From the NCBI RefSeq assembly GCF_018812025.1, contig NC_063061.1, positions 39,414,174 through 39,478,173 of the forward strand: DNA of 64,000 nucleotides, read 5' to 3'. Source of the stretch: Megalobrama amblycephala. Lineage: Eukaryota > Chordata > Actinopteri > Cypriniformes > Xenocyprididae. A program made the position numbers and the translations under genes. The notes beneath the pieces are model-generated. The model was not told where the DNA came from and made no database searches. It saw nothing but the letters and a program-made list of their open reading frames with translations. Position 1 is the stretch's first letter, and the number at the start of each line of letters is the position of its first letter. This document shows positions 12,311 through 23,162 of this stretch, piece by piece.

Positions 12311-14580
12311 AACCATCAGCTTATCCAGACCTTCTGTGCTGAACACTTTCCATCAGGAATTCACTGACAGTCTCTGATATGTTAACTACATTTTTATATT
12401 TATAAAGAAAATACAAATTGTGATGGCAAAACTCACTGTTGCAATGTGGTTTCTAGTGTGTTCTGAGTGTTTTCAGGCTGTTGCTATGCAGTTTCTATGG
12501 TGTTCTGAATGTTTTAAGCTGTTTCTATGCCGTTTATATGGTGTTCTGCATGTTTTAGACTGTTGCTATGCAGTTGCTATGGTGTTCTGAGTGTTTTAGG
12601 CTGTTGCTATGGGGTTTCTAAGGTGTTCTGAGTGTTTTTTTTGGCTGTTCCTATGCAGCTGTTAGGGTGTTCTGGGTGTTTTATGCTGTTGCTATGCCAT
12701 TTATATGGTGTTCTGAGTACTTTAGACTGTTGCTATGCAGTTGCTATGGTGTTCTGAGTGTTTTAGGCTGTTGCTATGGGGTTTCTAAGGTGCTCTGAGT
12801 GTTTTTTTGGCTGTTCCTACGCAGTTGTTAGGGTGTTCTGGGTGTTTTATGCTGTTGCTATGCCGTTTATATGGTGTTCTGAGTGTTTTAGACTGTTGCT
12901 ATGCAGTTGCTATGGTGTTCTGAGTGTTTTAGGCTGTTGCTATGGGGTTTCTAAGGTGTTCTGAGTGTTTTAGACTGTTGCTATGCAGTTGCTATGGTGT
13001 TCTGAGTGTTTTAGGTTGTTGCTATGGGGTTTCTAAGGTGTTCTGAGTGTTTGAGGTTGTTCCGATGCAGTTATTAAGGTGTTGTAAGTGTTTTAGGCTG
13101 TTGCTATGGGGTTTCTAGGGTGTTCTGAGTGTTTTTTTTTTTTGGCTGTTCCTATGCAGTTGTTAGGGTGTTCTGGGTGTTTTATGCTGTTGCTATGCAG
13201 TTGCTAGGGTGTTCTAAGTGTTTGAGGATGCTGCTATGTGGTTGCTAGGGTGTTCTGAGTCTTTTAGGCTGTTGCTATGCAGTTGTTGGGGTGTTCTGAG
13301 TGTTTTAGGCTGTTGCTATAGGGTTACTAAAGTGTTCTGAGTGTTTTAGACTGTTATGCAGTTGTTAGGGTGTTCTGAGTGTTTTAGACTGTTGCCATGC
13401 AGTTGCTAGGGTGTTCTGGGTGTTTTTGGCTGTTTCTATGTGGTTTCTAAGGTGTTCTGAGTGTTTTAGGGTGTAGTTATGCAGTTGCTAGGGTGTTCTG
13501 ACTGTTTTATGCTGTTGCTATGCAGTTGTTGGGGTGTTCTAAGTGTTTTATGCTGTTGCTATGGGTGTTCTGAGTGTTTTATGCTGTTGCTAGGCAGTCG
13601 GTAGGGTGTTCTAAGTGTTTGAGGATGTTGCTATGTGGTTGCTAGGGTGTTGTGGCTGTTTTTTTCTTTCTGTATGGTAGGAAAAGACTCTCAGTGATCT
13701 TCTACACAGTAAATGTTCCTTCTTCAGTGTGCATCTGTGGGATTTTTCCAGCAATTTATGGTCCACAGGGTGAAAATGGTGCACACAATCATCTTTAACA
13801 CTTTGTGATTTCAGCACATCACTAGCAGATTCATACTTCAGAAGATCTATTTTAACTACAATATTAAAGACAGGAGGAAGGACTGTCTCCTAAACACGGA
13901 GCCCATGAAAACACTGTAAACAGACGAGAGCTCTTCCTGAAAGCTCACATCCTGGAGGAACGACACATACGGCACTCCAGAGAACCTTCAGCTCAAGGAC
14001 GTCTGCGTTTCCTCCTCTTCCTCTGGCGTTCTTATCTTCCATCCACCTTTCAGGCTTCATACTCACTTCCTGTTCTTGCAGCTTCTGTCCCTCAAACACA
14101 CACACACACACTCTGTCAGCAAAGGGTTTGCCATTAGAATCTGATCGACCTCTTTCGCGCGAGAAGGCCATGATGAATGATTCATCCTGAGGGAAAGCGC
14201 TGACTCACGACAGCATCTCAAAGCAGAAACTAAATGGATTTTACCAGCACAGCCTTCAGTATCTGGACCAGAACATGAAGAGGACGTTTCCTGCTCTTCA
14301 GGGAAACAGACAAGCTTCTTCTCAGAAGCTAAACCTAGTGCGCTCCCTACACAGACAGCATTCAAAGGGTTCTCCAAACAAAGAGAGCAGCTGCTGCCTT
14401 CTAAGTCTGAGGGAAAACAAGGCAATGTGAATAGTTAGGATAGTCAAAAAATACATCCAAATCCCAAATTGGGTTGACAAATAAAAAGGATAGATGTCTG
14501 CACACTGAAATTATGTATAAATGTTTTGGCCAGTCATATTTTAACAATCCTAAAACTGTGGACAGTTGTGGACTGTGCAG
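12311..14580. repeat. Segmental duplication, copy 1 (flank, minisatellite, flank)
   Basis: The segment 12311..12475 recurs at 14581..14745, exactly 2,270 bases away, with a handful of differences. Within copy 1, 12437..13662 is a minisatellite of about 41 bp (GTTGCTATGCAGTTGCTAGG then GTGTTCTGAGTGTTTTAGGC). About 850 bases of non-repetitive DNA follow, and 14515..14566 is a second duplicated landmark. Confidence 0.85.
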
Positions 14581-16594
14581 AACCTTCAGCTTATCCAGAC
14601 CTTCTGTGCTGAACACTCTCCATCAGGAATTCACTGACAGTCTCTGATATGTTAACAACATTTTTACATTTATAAAGAAAATACAAATTGTGATGGCAAA
14701 ACTCACTGTTGCAATGTGGTTTCTAGTGTGTTTTAGGCTGTTTCTATATCGTTTCTATGGTGATCTGGGTGTTTTTTGCCTGTTGCTATGCGGTTGCTAG
14801 GGTGTTCTGAGTGTTTTTGCCTGTGTCTATGCAGTTTCTATGGTGTTCTGAGTGATTTAGAGTGTTGTTATGCAGTTGCTAGGGTGTTCTGAGTGTTTTA
14901 GGCTTATGCTATGTGGTTGCTAGGGTGTTCTGAGTGTTTTAGGCTGTTGCTATGCAGTTGTTGGTGTGTTCTAAGTGTTTTAGGCTGTTGCTATGGGGTT
15001 TCTAAGGTGTTCTGAGTGTTTTAGACTTGTTATGCAGTTGCTAGGGTGTTCTGAGTGTTGTAGACTGTTGCTATGCAGTTGCTAGGGTGTTCTGAGTGTT
15101 TTGGGCTGTTGCTATGGGGTTTCTAAGGTGTTCTGAGTGTTTTAGACTGTTGTTATGCAGTTGCTAGGGTGTTCTGAGTGTTTTAGAATGTTGCTATGCA
15201 GTTGTTGGGGTGTTCTAAGTGTTTAGGCTGTTGATATGGGGTTTCTAAGGTGTTCTGACTGTTTTAGTATTGTTATGCAGTTGTTACGGTGTTCTGAGTG
15301 TTGTAGACTGTTGCTATGGGTTTCTAAGATGTTCTTAGTGTTTTAGACTTGTTATGCAGTTGCTAGGTTGTTCCGAGTGTTGAAGACTGTTGCTATGCAG
15401 TTGTTAGGGTGTTCTGAGTGTTGTAGACTGTTGCTATGGGTTTCTAAGGTGTTCTTAGTGTTTTAGATTTGTTATGCAGTTGCTAGGGTGTTCCGAGTGT
15501 TGTAGACTGTTGCTATGCAGTTGCTAGGGTGTTCCGAGTGTTGTAGACTGTTGCTATGCAGTTGCTAGGGTGTTCTGAGTGTTGTAGACTGTTGCTATTC
15601 AGTTGTTAGGGTGTTTGAGTGTTGTAGACTGTTGCTATGCAGTTGCTAGGGTGTTCTGAGTGTTGTAGACTGTTGCTATGCAGTTGTTAGGGTGTTTGAG
15701 TGTTGTAGACTGTTGCTATGCAGTTGCTAGGGTGTTCCGAGTGTTGTAGACTGTTGCTATGCAGTTGCTAGGGTGTTCTGAGTGTTGTAGACTGTTGCTA
15801 TTCAGTTGTTAGGGTGTTTGAGTGTTGTAGACTGTTGCTATGCAGTTGCTAGGGTGTTCTGAGTGTTTGTAGACTGTTGCTATGCAGTTGCTAGGGTGTT
15901 CTGAGTGTTTTGGGCTGTTGCTATGGGGTTTCTAACGTGTTCTGGGTGTTTTAGACTGTAGTTATGCAGTTGCTAGGGTGTTCTGAGTGTTGTAGACTGT
16001 TGCTATGCAGTTGCTAGGGTGTTCTGAGTGTTTTGGGCTGTTGCTATGGGGTTTCTAAGGTGGTCTGAGTGTTTTAGACTGTAGTTATGCAGTTGTTGGG
16101 GTGTTCTAAGTGTTTAGGCTGTTGCTATGGGGTTTCTAAGGTGTTCTGAGTGTTTTAGACTTGTTATGCAGTTGCTAGGGTGTTCTGAGTGTTTTGGGCT
16201 GTTGCTATGCAGTTGTTGGGGTGTTCTAATTGTTTAGGCCGTTGCTATGGGGTTTCTAAGGTGTTCAGAGTGTTTTAGACTGTAGTTATGCAGTTGCTAG
16301 GGTGTTCTGAGTGTTTTAGGCTGTTCCTATGCAGTTGGTAGGGTGTTCTGAGTGTTTTAGAATGTTGCTATGCAGTTGTTGGGGTGTTCTAAGTGTTTAG
16401 GCTGTTGCTATGGGGTTTCTAAGGTGTTCTGAGTGTTGTAGACTGTTGCTATGCAGTTGCTAGGGTGTTCTGAGTGCCGTAGACTGTTGCTATGCAGTTG
16501 CTAGGGTGTTCTGAGTGTTATGAAATTACAGCTCCAGAAAGTGTATAAACGTTTCGGCCAGTCATATTTTAACAATCCTAAAACTGTGGACAGT
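14581..16594. repeat. Segmental duplication, copy 2 with expanded minisatellite
   Basis: Begins with the duplicated flank (14581..14745). Continues with the 41-bp minisatellite 14705..16519, about 44 units and about 600 bases longer than in copy 1. Ends with the landmark 16543..16594, which matches 14515..14566 at about 50 of 52 bases. The 850-base spacer of copy 1 is absent. Confidence 0.85.
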
Positions 16595-16599
16595 AAAAT

Positions 16600-17110
16600 G
16601 CTTCTCGTATCTTCAGTTGTTCAGATCCTGAGGATATCTCAGAATGCATTGATCCGAGATAACGGACAAGAGACGGACGCTCACCGTGTGTGTGCTGAAG
16701 ACGTGCATGTGCCCTTCATAGTGAACTTCAGTTATTAAGGACAATTGAAATTCCGCGGCGGTGTGCGATTGAGCCGAGGATTACACGTGTGTCTCCGTTA
16801 TTGTGCTCGGCTCTTTCCTCAGACTTAATGAGAACAGAAAGCTTTGTTGTGCCGAGATACTCCATTCACAGGCAGAACGGCTCTAACTGCTTTTTCTCGC
16901 CGAAAAGGAATGACATCTAATACCTGAGGGCACTTTCTTATCTCCAGCCTGTCAAAAACAGACACGGCGATCATTCAGAGCAGCTTTAGGCCGCAGAACG
17001 CAGCAGCCAATGGGAAACGGCTGCGATATTTCCTTTGTAACGACGCATCCGTGTTGCTCCCGGTGGAGCGGAGCTTTCTTCCTCTTTCTCCATGTTTTAA
17101 GGATGAGATT
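16600..17110. other. Non-repetitive G/C-richer patch, possible conserved non-coding element
   Basis: Contains AATTCCGCGGCGGTGTGCGA, GCAGCCAATGGGAAACGG and other CpG-containing phrases, with no tandem or dispersed repeat. A short open frame at 16520..16738 starts in the minisatellite and is unconvincing. Candidate enhancer by appearance only. Confidence 0.25.
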
Positions 17111-18644
17111 GTTCTGAAAGAGCGTGAAATGTGATGATGTGCGGATGATACGGGGAATGTTTAAGGTGAATCATTAGTCAGTCTTCACTAGTGTTGATAC
17201 TGATGTGCTGAAATGATGTTCTTCCTCAGTGTTTCTGTCTTGTTTTCCAGCATAAATATCTAAACATTCTTAAATCAAGATACATTTACTGGAGAAATGA
17301 CTGAAGATATTAAGTATAAAAATGAAACAAAATGAAGTGAAATATCTGCCAATGAGGTCAGAAAAATAAAAGCTCTACAAAGTTTCAACATCAAAGTGCA
17401 ATTCTGAACAGCCAGAAGCGAGTTGTCAGTAACTTACTGTACGTAGGTTTGTAACTCATTTGCATAATGTCAGCTCATTGGCTGCTGGCGAACAGCGTCT
17501 CTTTGCCCCGCCCTCAATCACTGTAGTTGTTTCTGAGACGAGTTTGGTTCGTGTTGTCGAGAAGACGCTGTTTTCGTTACTGTTCATATCACTGTGCATC
17601 AAGTGCTGAGATTCAGATATGATAATGAGCGTTTGGTTTCCGACCAATCACAGCAGAGCAGCTCTCAGAGAGGCGGGGTTTAGAGAGACTGAATTTCAGA
17701 CACTGAGAGAAAAAAGAGCTGATGTTGGAATGGATATTAGGAGAAAATTAAAGTGTTTTTTTGACCTTGGAGATGCCAAAACAACACTAGGAGCCTTTAA
17801 AATAGCATAATTGGGGCACTTTAATATCTTCGGTCATTTTGCTTCTCAGGTAATTGTGTCTTGATTTAAGAATGTATTTGTACTAAAAACACTGAGGATG
17901 AAAATCATTTTTTGGTGCAGTGATGGTATCAGATGCATTGGATCATTCTGTGCCTCTGAATCATGCTGGTTCTCTGCAGCTGAATTTGATGCCTGTGTGT
18001 GTGTGTGTGTGTGTGTGTGAACACCTGTCCTCCTGTGTCTTACCTGTCCAGAGCTCTGTCAGGTAAACAACAGGTGTAGCGTTCACCTTGACTCCTGCAG
18101 CCAGACTGTTTGTCACCCATCTGCTGCCTTCAGACCATCACTGCTGTCTGTCTCTGTGTCTGTCAGTGATGGAGATGTTCTTATGGTGGTGCTGGTGTTG
18201 TTCTCCTGTGCTGGACCCGTCTGAAGCAGATGGTGTTTCCTCTGGTCTCACCAAAACAACCTGCCAACAGATGCGTTTCACTGACCAAAACACACAGACA
18301 AGGTCCAGAAAGAAGGATTTTTATGTCACACACACACAGAATTCAACCTGCAGTGAAATGTAAACCTGGTCTGATAAATAGATGTTGCATAAAATGTAGT
18401 ATAACCTCCTAATGTTGTGTTAATTGTGAAATAAACAGCTATGAATATTTCTTGAAACTGTATTTTGAATTGTTTGCAACAAGATTACATGAGTTTCAGT
18501 GTTATTTTAGTAGAAAAGTAAAAAAATAGAACATGTTAATATGAAGGAATTTTCCATACTGATTATTCACAGGTGTTTAATCACAACCATATTTTGAATT
18601 ACTTATTTCATTTTGGTGTGTTTTAGAGTTAGATGTTCATAAAC
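17111..18644. other. No confident gene; dispersed repeats and (TG)n
   Basis: 17230..17390 is a dispersed repeat (ATATCTAAACATTCTTAAAT). 17450..17830 resembles a fish DNA element, with the symmetric phrases GTTTGGTTCGTG and GCGTTTGGTTTCC and the end AATTGGGGCACTTTAA. 17994..18019 is (TG)13. A weak candidate exon is listed separately at 18044..18094. Confidence 0.35.
18044..18094 (-). other. Weak candidate 51-bp exon
   Basis: On the minus strand CTGGCTGCAG precedes 51 bases ending GGACAG before GTAAGACAC. One frame reads VKVNATPVVYLTELWT and is phase-compatible with the candidate exon at 26895..26975. The acceptor has a poor pyrimidine tract, and a (TG)n microsatellite lies just downstream. 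No family is recognised. Confidence 0.12.
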
Positions 18645-18648
18645 TTAA

Positions 18649-19250
18649 AGGGTTAGTTCAGCCAAAAATGAAAATAATGTCATTAATTACTCACCCTCAT
18701 GTCGTTCCACACCCGTAAGACCTTCATTCATCTTCAGAACACAAATTAAGATATTTTTGATGAAATCTGATCGGTTTATGACTCGTCCATAGACACCAAT
18801 ATAATCAACGCTTTCAAGGTCCAGAAAGGTACTAAAGACATATTTAAAACAGTCATGTGACTGCAGTGGTTCAACCATAATGTTATGAAGAGACGAGAAT
18901 AAAAACAAAACAAAAATAATGACTTTATTCAACATGTTCACATCCAGCGCTTCCAGGTTCTTCGTCAGAATGCCGACTCCTGCGAGATGTGTCGTGCTGA
19001 TCATGTGATCAGCTTCGGCCAATACTGAGCCGGCATTCAGACGTAAACAGGGAAGCAATGTTTTTACTGCTTTTCTTGACACTGAATGTGGTAATTTCGT
19101 TGCTTTCAATTGAGGATAAAAAAACCCCTCAGATTTCATCAAAAATATCTTAATTTGTGTTCTGAAGATGAATGAAGGTCTTACGGGTGTGGAACGATAT
19201 GAGGGAGAGTAACTAATGACAGAAATTTCATTTTTGGGTGAACTAACTTT
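18649..19250. mobile_element. Non-autonomous element, about 110-bp terminal inverted repeats, TTAA flanks
   Basis: The left end AGGGTTAGTTCAGCC and the right end (reverse complement) AAAGTTAGTTCACCC begin inverted repeats that match for over 100 bases (CACACCCGTAAGACCTTCAT on both). TTAA lies immediately outside both ends (18645..18648, 19251..19254), as expected for piggyBac-type insertion. There is no transposase; the 151-codon open frame across it is a repeat artefact. Confidence 0.8.
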
Positions 19251-19254
19251 TTAA

Positions 19255-20509
19255 TAATGACAAAAAATTCACTTTTTTATTATCTATATATTATTATAGT
19301 ATTTATTAATATTTTAATTAGCTTTTATTTGTATTTTCTTAGTAATTTTGTCATTTTTATTAGTATTTGTTTTTTTATATTTATATTTAGCTTTCATTTA
19401 TTTTTAATTCAGCTTTAGTAATTTTAGTACTTCAACTTAAAACTTATTAATATTACTTTAAATGTATTACTTAATTTTTGTTTACATTTTTCATCTAATA
19501 TTTATATTTTATTTTATTTCAGGTTAATTTCAATTAACATTTTTATTTATTTATTTTTTTTTTTTATAACATAACATCACTGAATTGTTTGGTTCATAGT
19601 GTCACTCACCAGAGTCACTAAAACATGAAAAATCCATCAGAATTTTGTTCCTCATATTTTATTTTGGTGTTTTTGCCACATTCTGGAGAAAAAATGAAGA
19701 GAAACGTTAGTCAACCTGATGAATCTGATGATGAGTCAGAATCTGTTTAATAGTTTGTTGATACTATGATTCATTCAAGATTTAATTAAATAAATGCATG
19801 TATATTTCTAATGGTCATTTCTCTCAAATCATTAGCCATCACAGGTGAACATTTTCTCTGATCTCTACGGTGCATCTTAAATTTGATCCAGAGTGAGTTC
19901 TCAAACCTGTTAAACAGCCTAGAAATGCTGTCTATGTAGGCGTCTCACAAGCTGTTTCTCTCGTCACGTTCTGTTTGTGTTTCTAAACTCGTTGTGTAAT
20001 GATTCGACTGTCCTGAACGCTGAAGTTGAGCAACAGTGTTTCCTGCGGCTGAGGAGACGAAACGACCGCCGTGATGCAGTCAGGAGCTGATATTACTCTT
20101 CATAACAGACATCGATCGAGTCAAGGTGACTGTTCTCCATTAACCAGCAGACTGACCCACAATAATCGTCTTCTGAACGTGACTGCAGCAGCGTTTTCAA
20201 TCAGGTCCTGTGAAGATCAGCCACCAAAACCCTTAATGATGAAACCATCTCAACTATTACTCAGAGTTTATGAACTCTGGATCTCTCAGATGTTTCTCAA
20301 CAGGGTTAAACAAGCTGTGAAGGACACATGAGATTACTGGAGTCTCATCTGATAATCAGGAGAATTCAGTCATTTAACCTCACTGACATCTGAAAAACAA
20401 CTGAGAAATGGAGGAGGTGTGTGTGTGTGTGTGTGTGTTTCTCCTGCTCAGATTCTAAACACATTCAAATGTACAGTGTGCTGTTTTAAAGAGGAGCAGC
20501 TGACAGCTG

Positions 20510-20546
<37 letters not shown>

Positions 20547-20690
20547 GGGGGTATTTTTTGCTGATTTGGTCGTACAGAATCGCTGGACATCTGTCTCTTC
20601 CCAACCAGCAGACGCAGGACAGTGTGCCGCCTGAATTCAAATCATCCGACAGCACAAACGCACACGACCTGTAACAGATTTAACAGTCAT
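19255..20690. other. AT-rich DNA, no gene; two TG microsatellites
   Basis: 19260..19570 is low-complexity A/T with TTTTATTAGTATTT-like runs. 20417..20438 and 20512..20544 are (TG)n runs. Nothing coding is supported between. Confidence 0.4.
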
Positions 20691-20699
20691 GTGTTCAAG

Positions 20700-21062
20700 A
20701 AGTTGCCATTTAAAACAAACGCAGTAAACTCAGACTGCAGCGCTATCAGTGCTGCTCCTCCAGTGACCGGAGCGTCTGGCCGTGACCCGGCGCCGTCCGC
20801 ACGCGCCGGTGTAAGAGGAACGAGCGGCTCGTACTGGAGTGTTACTGCGGGATAAAGAATCAGTGCTGGTAATCTTGCAGGGATTAATAGCTTCTTCTTT
20901 ATCTGTGGCGGCTGCAGCCCTCAGATGTCTCGCCTGGGCGGCACACGGCCGACAGAATACTAATGACGGCTGGGCGGAAGCGCCGTCCTCAGAGACCCTC
21001 CTGAACAGATCCCAGATCAACCTCAAAGAAGAGCGGCACTGATCTGCTGAGAGACGCTTCAC
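20700..21062. other. G/C-rich non-repetitive patch
   Basis: Markedly CpG-richer than its surroundings. Long open frames exist on both strands (110 codons on the minus strand, 67 on the plus), as expected from G/C content; neither resembles a known protein. An acceptor-like GGTAATCTTGCAG at 20867..20879 lacks a matching donor. Candidate regulatory element or CpG patch. Confidence 0.25.
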
Positions 21063-21109
21063 TGCAGAACGACCACGACTTCAGACGCTCGACACGCTTC
21101 ACCGGAGAA

Positions 21110-22150
21110 CAAACGCTATGAAAAAACGTCCAGGTTTTTAAATGTTTCTGAAACAAGTAGTAACATTTAAAAAACGTTAGACAAACGTCCAAATGAACGA
21201 ATTTTTGTGCTAATGTTTTGAGAACATTATTAAAGACCAGAAAACTTTAAACAAATATTCTATTAAAGGATTAGTTCACTGTTCACTGATAATTTACTCA
21301 TCCAAGATGTTCATGTCTTTCTTTCTTCATGAAGGTTTTTGAGGAAAACATTCCAGGATTTTTCTCCATATAGTGGACTTCACTGGGGTTCAACGGGTTG
21401 AAGGTCCAAATGTCAGTTTCAGTGCAGCTTCAAAGAGCTCTACATGATCCCAGACGAGGAATAAGAGTCTCATCTAGAGAAACCATCGGACATTTACTAA
21501 AAAAAATAAACATTATATACTTTTTAACCACAAATGCTCGTCTTGCACTGCTCTGTGATGCTCCACGCATGACGTAATCATGTTGGAAAGGTCACGCATG
21601 ACGTAGGTGGAAGTACCGATCCAGTGTTTACAAAGATTAAGTCAAACGGCCTTTACAAAAAAATGATGTCGGACGATTTTGAAGTTGGAGGAGAAAATGA
21701 GATGGAGTTTTACTGCGGTACTTCCACCTACGTCATGCGTGACCTTTCCAACATGATTACGTCATGCGTGGAGCATCACAGAGCAGTGCAAGACGAGCAT
21801 TTGTGGTTAAAAAGTATATATATTTTTATTTTTTCAGAAAATGGCCGATGGTTTCTCTAGATGAGACTCTTATTCCTCGTCTGGGATCATGTAGAGCTCT
21901 TTGAAGCTGCACTGAAACTGACATTTGGACCTTCAAGCCGTTGAACCCCAGTGAAGTCCACTATATGGAGAAAAATCCTGGAATGTTTTCCTCAAAAACC
22001 TTCATGAAGAAGAAAGACATGAACATCTTGGATGACATGGAGGAGAGTAAATTATCAGGAAATTTTAATTCTGAACTGAACTAATCCTTTAATGTTACTG
22101 GAAGAACGTTTGTTCATAACGTTGAGAGAACCTTGCCAGAACCTTGCTCT
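21110..22150. mobile_element. CCAGCTAACA-family MITE interrupted by a foldback element
   Basis: 21115..21266 and 22089..22150 are the two parts of one MITE (AAAACGTTAGACAAACGTCC; GGAAGAACGTTTGTTCATAA). Between them sits the palindromic element 21267..22088. Other copies in this window show the uninterrupted site as CTATTAA-GTTACTGG, so the insertion duplicated TTAA. Confidence 0.75.
21267..22088. mobile_element. Foldback (long-palindrome) DNA element with TTAA duplication
   Basis: Ends AGGATTAGTTCA and TGAACTAATCCT. The arms are inverted copies of about 360 bases, ending in CCACCTACGTCATGCGTGAC-type sequence around a central loop of about 90 bases (21626..21715). TTAA flanks both sides. The loop frame (MMSDDFEVGGENEMEFY) reads into the right arm and is not a known transposase. 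Confidence 0.8.
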
Positions 22151-23160
22151 TCCCTTTACACTCGATCTAGAGCAGGTTTATGTTTGGAGAAAGACAACTG
22201 ATGCCATCTTTACCAGATTATTTTTCTATAATTCACTCTTTGTTAAGCTCTGGCACCATTTATTACTGGAAACATCCCATAGGAATACTGTGGATGTGAA
22301 GATTGTTAAACGTTTTTCAATTTCGGTCTCCTGACATTTGTCTATTTTTTCCCTTCGTTTGTTCAGTTAGTCAAAATTTTGAAGATATTTTTACTAAATA
22401 TGAAGATATTTTTTATTATATAAACACATAAATAAATGTTTTAGGCTCTGCAGTATTTTTAATGTTTGTGAAAGAGTCTCTTCTGCTCACCAGTGCTGCA
22501 TTTATCTGATCGAAAATACAGTAAAAATTGTGAAACATTATGACTATTTAAAACAGATGTTTTCTATGTGAATATATAGTAAAGTGTAATTTATTCAGCA
22601 TCATTACTCCAGTCTTCAGTGTCACATGATCCTTCAGAAATCATTCTGATGATTTGAACATTTATGAATCATTCAGCATGAATATCTGCAAACTGACATC
22701 AAATTATCCTCGAAAATTAGACACAATTAGTTTGATGTATGTGAGCACTCACAGGTTCATCACCACCGTCAGAGCGGCACTGGAGAGATGCAGGATCACT
22801 GACGGACGGACAGACGCACAGAATGACTGAAATGGAAAAGAAAGAGACTGCAGAGAATCCTGCGTCTGTCCTCCAGAGGAAGAGAGCGGCGCTTCAGTCG
22901 ATTGGGGTCACCGATGTTACATCTGTCCCTGTTTCCCTCTCCTCGGACTGTGATGTAACACACCCGTCTTCTGCGGATATCGGTCTGTCATCAGCACTAA
23001 TGCGCTTTGAGAATAAACTCAGAACCTGACGGATAATAAAGCAAAAGTTGAACATTTACTCACCATGTCGCTCAAAACTCAACAGATGTAGAGGGATATC
23101 CTGGTGAAAGAGCAGGAGAATGGCACAAAGATGATCATAACATATTTAGTGTGGGATTTT
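22151..23160. other. No gene; dispersed repeat copy
   Basis: 22460..22690 matches an abundant cyprinid repeat also at the window's right end (AGTCTCTTCTGCTCACCA, AAAAATACAGTAAAAA). A 68-codon frame at 22823..23029 is followed by an AATAAA-like site but has no recognisable domain. No supported exon. Confidence 0.35.
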
Positions 23161-23162
23161 TT

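Noticed and set aside
20730..21062. 110-codon minus-strand frame
   Set aside because: G/C-rich composition explains its length; low-complexity Arg/Ala/Ser product, no domain, no splice pair.
22823..23029. 68-codon frame followed by AATAAA
   Set aside because: No recognisable domain, no promoter signal, and the AATAAA is common in this AT-rich DNA.
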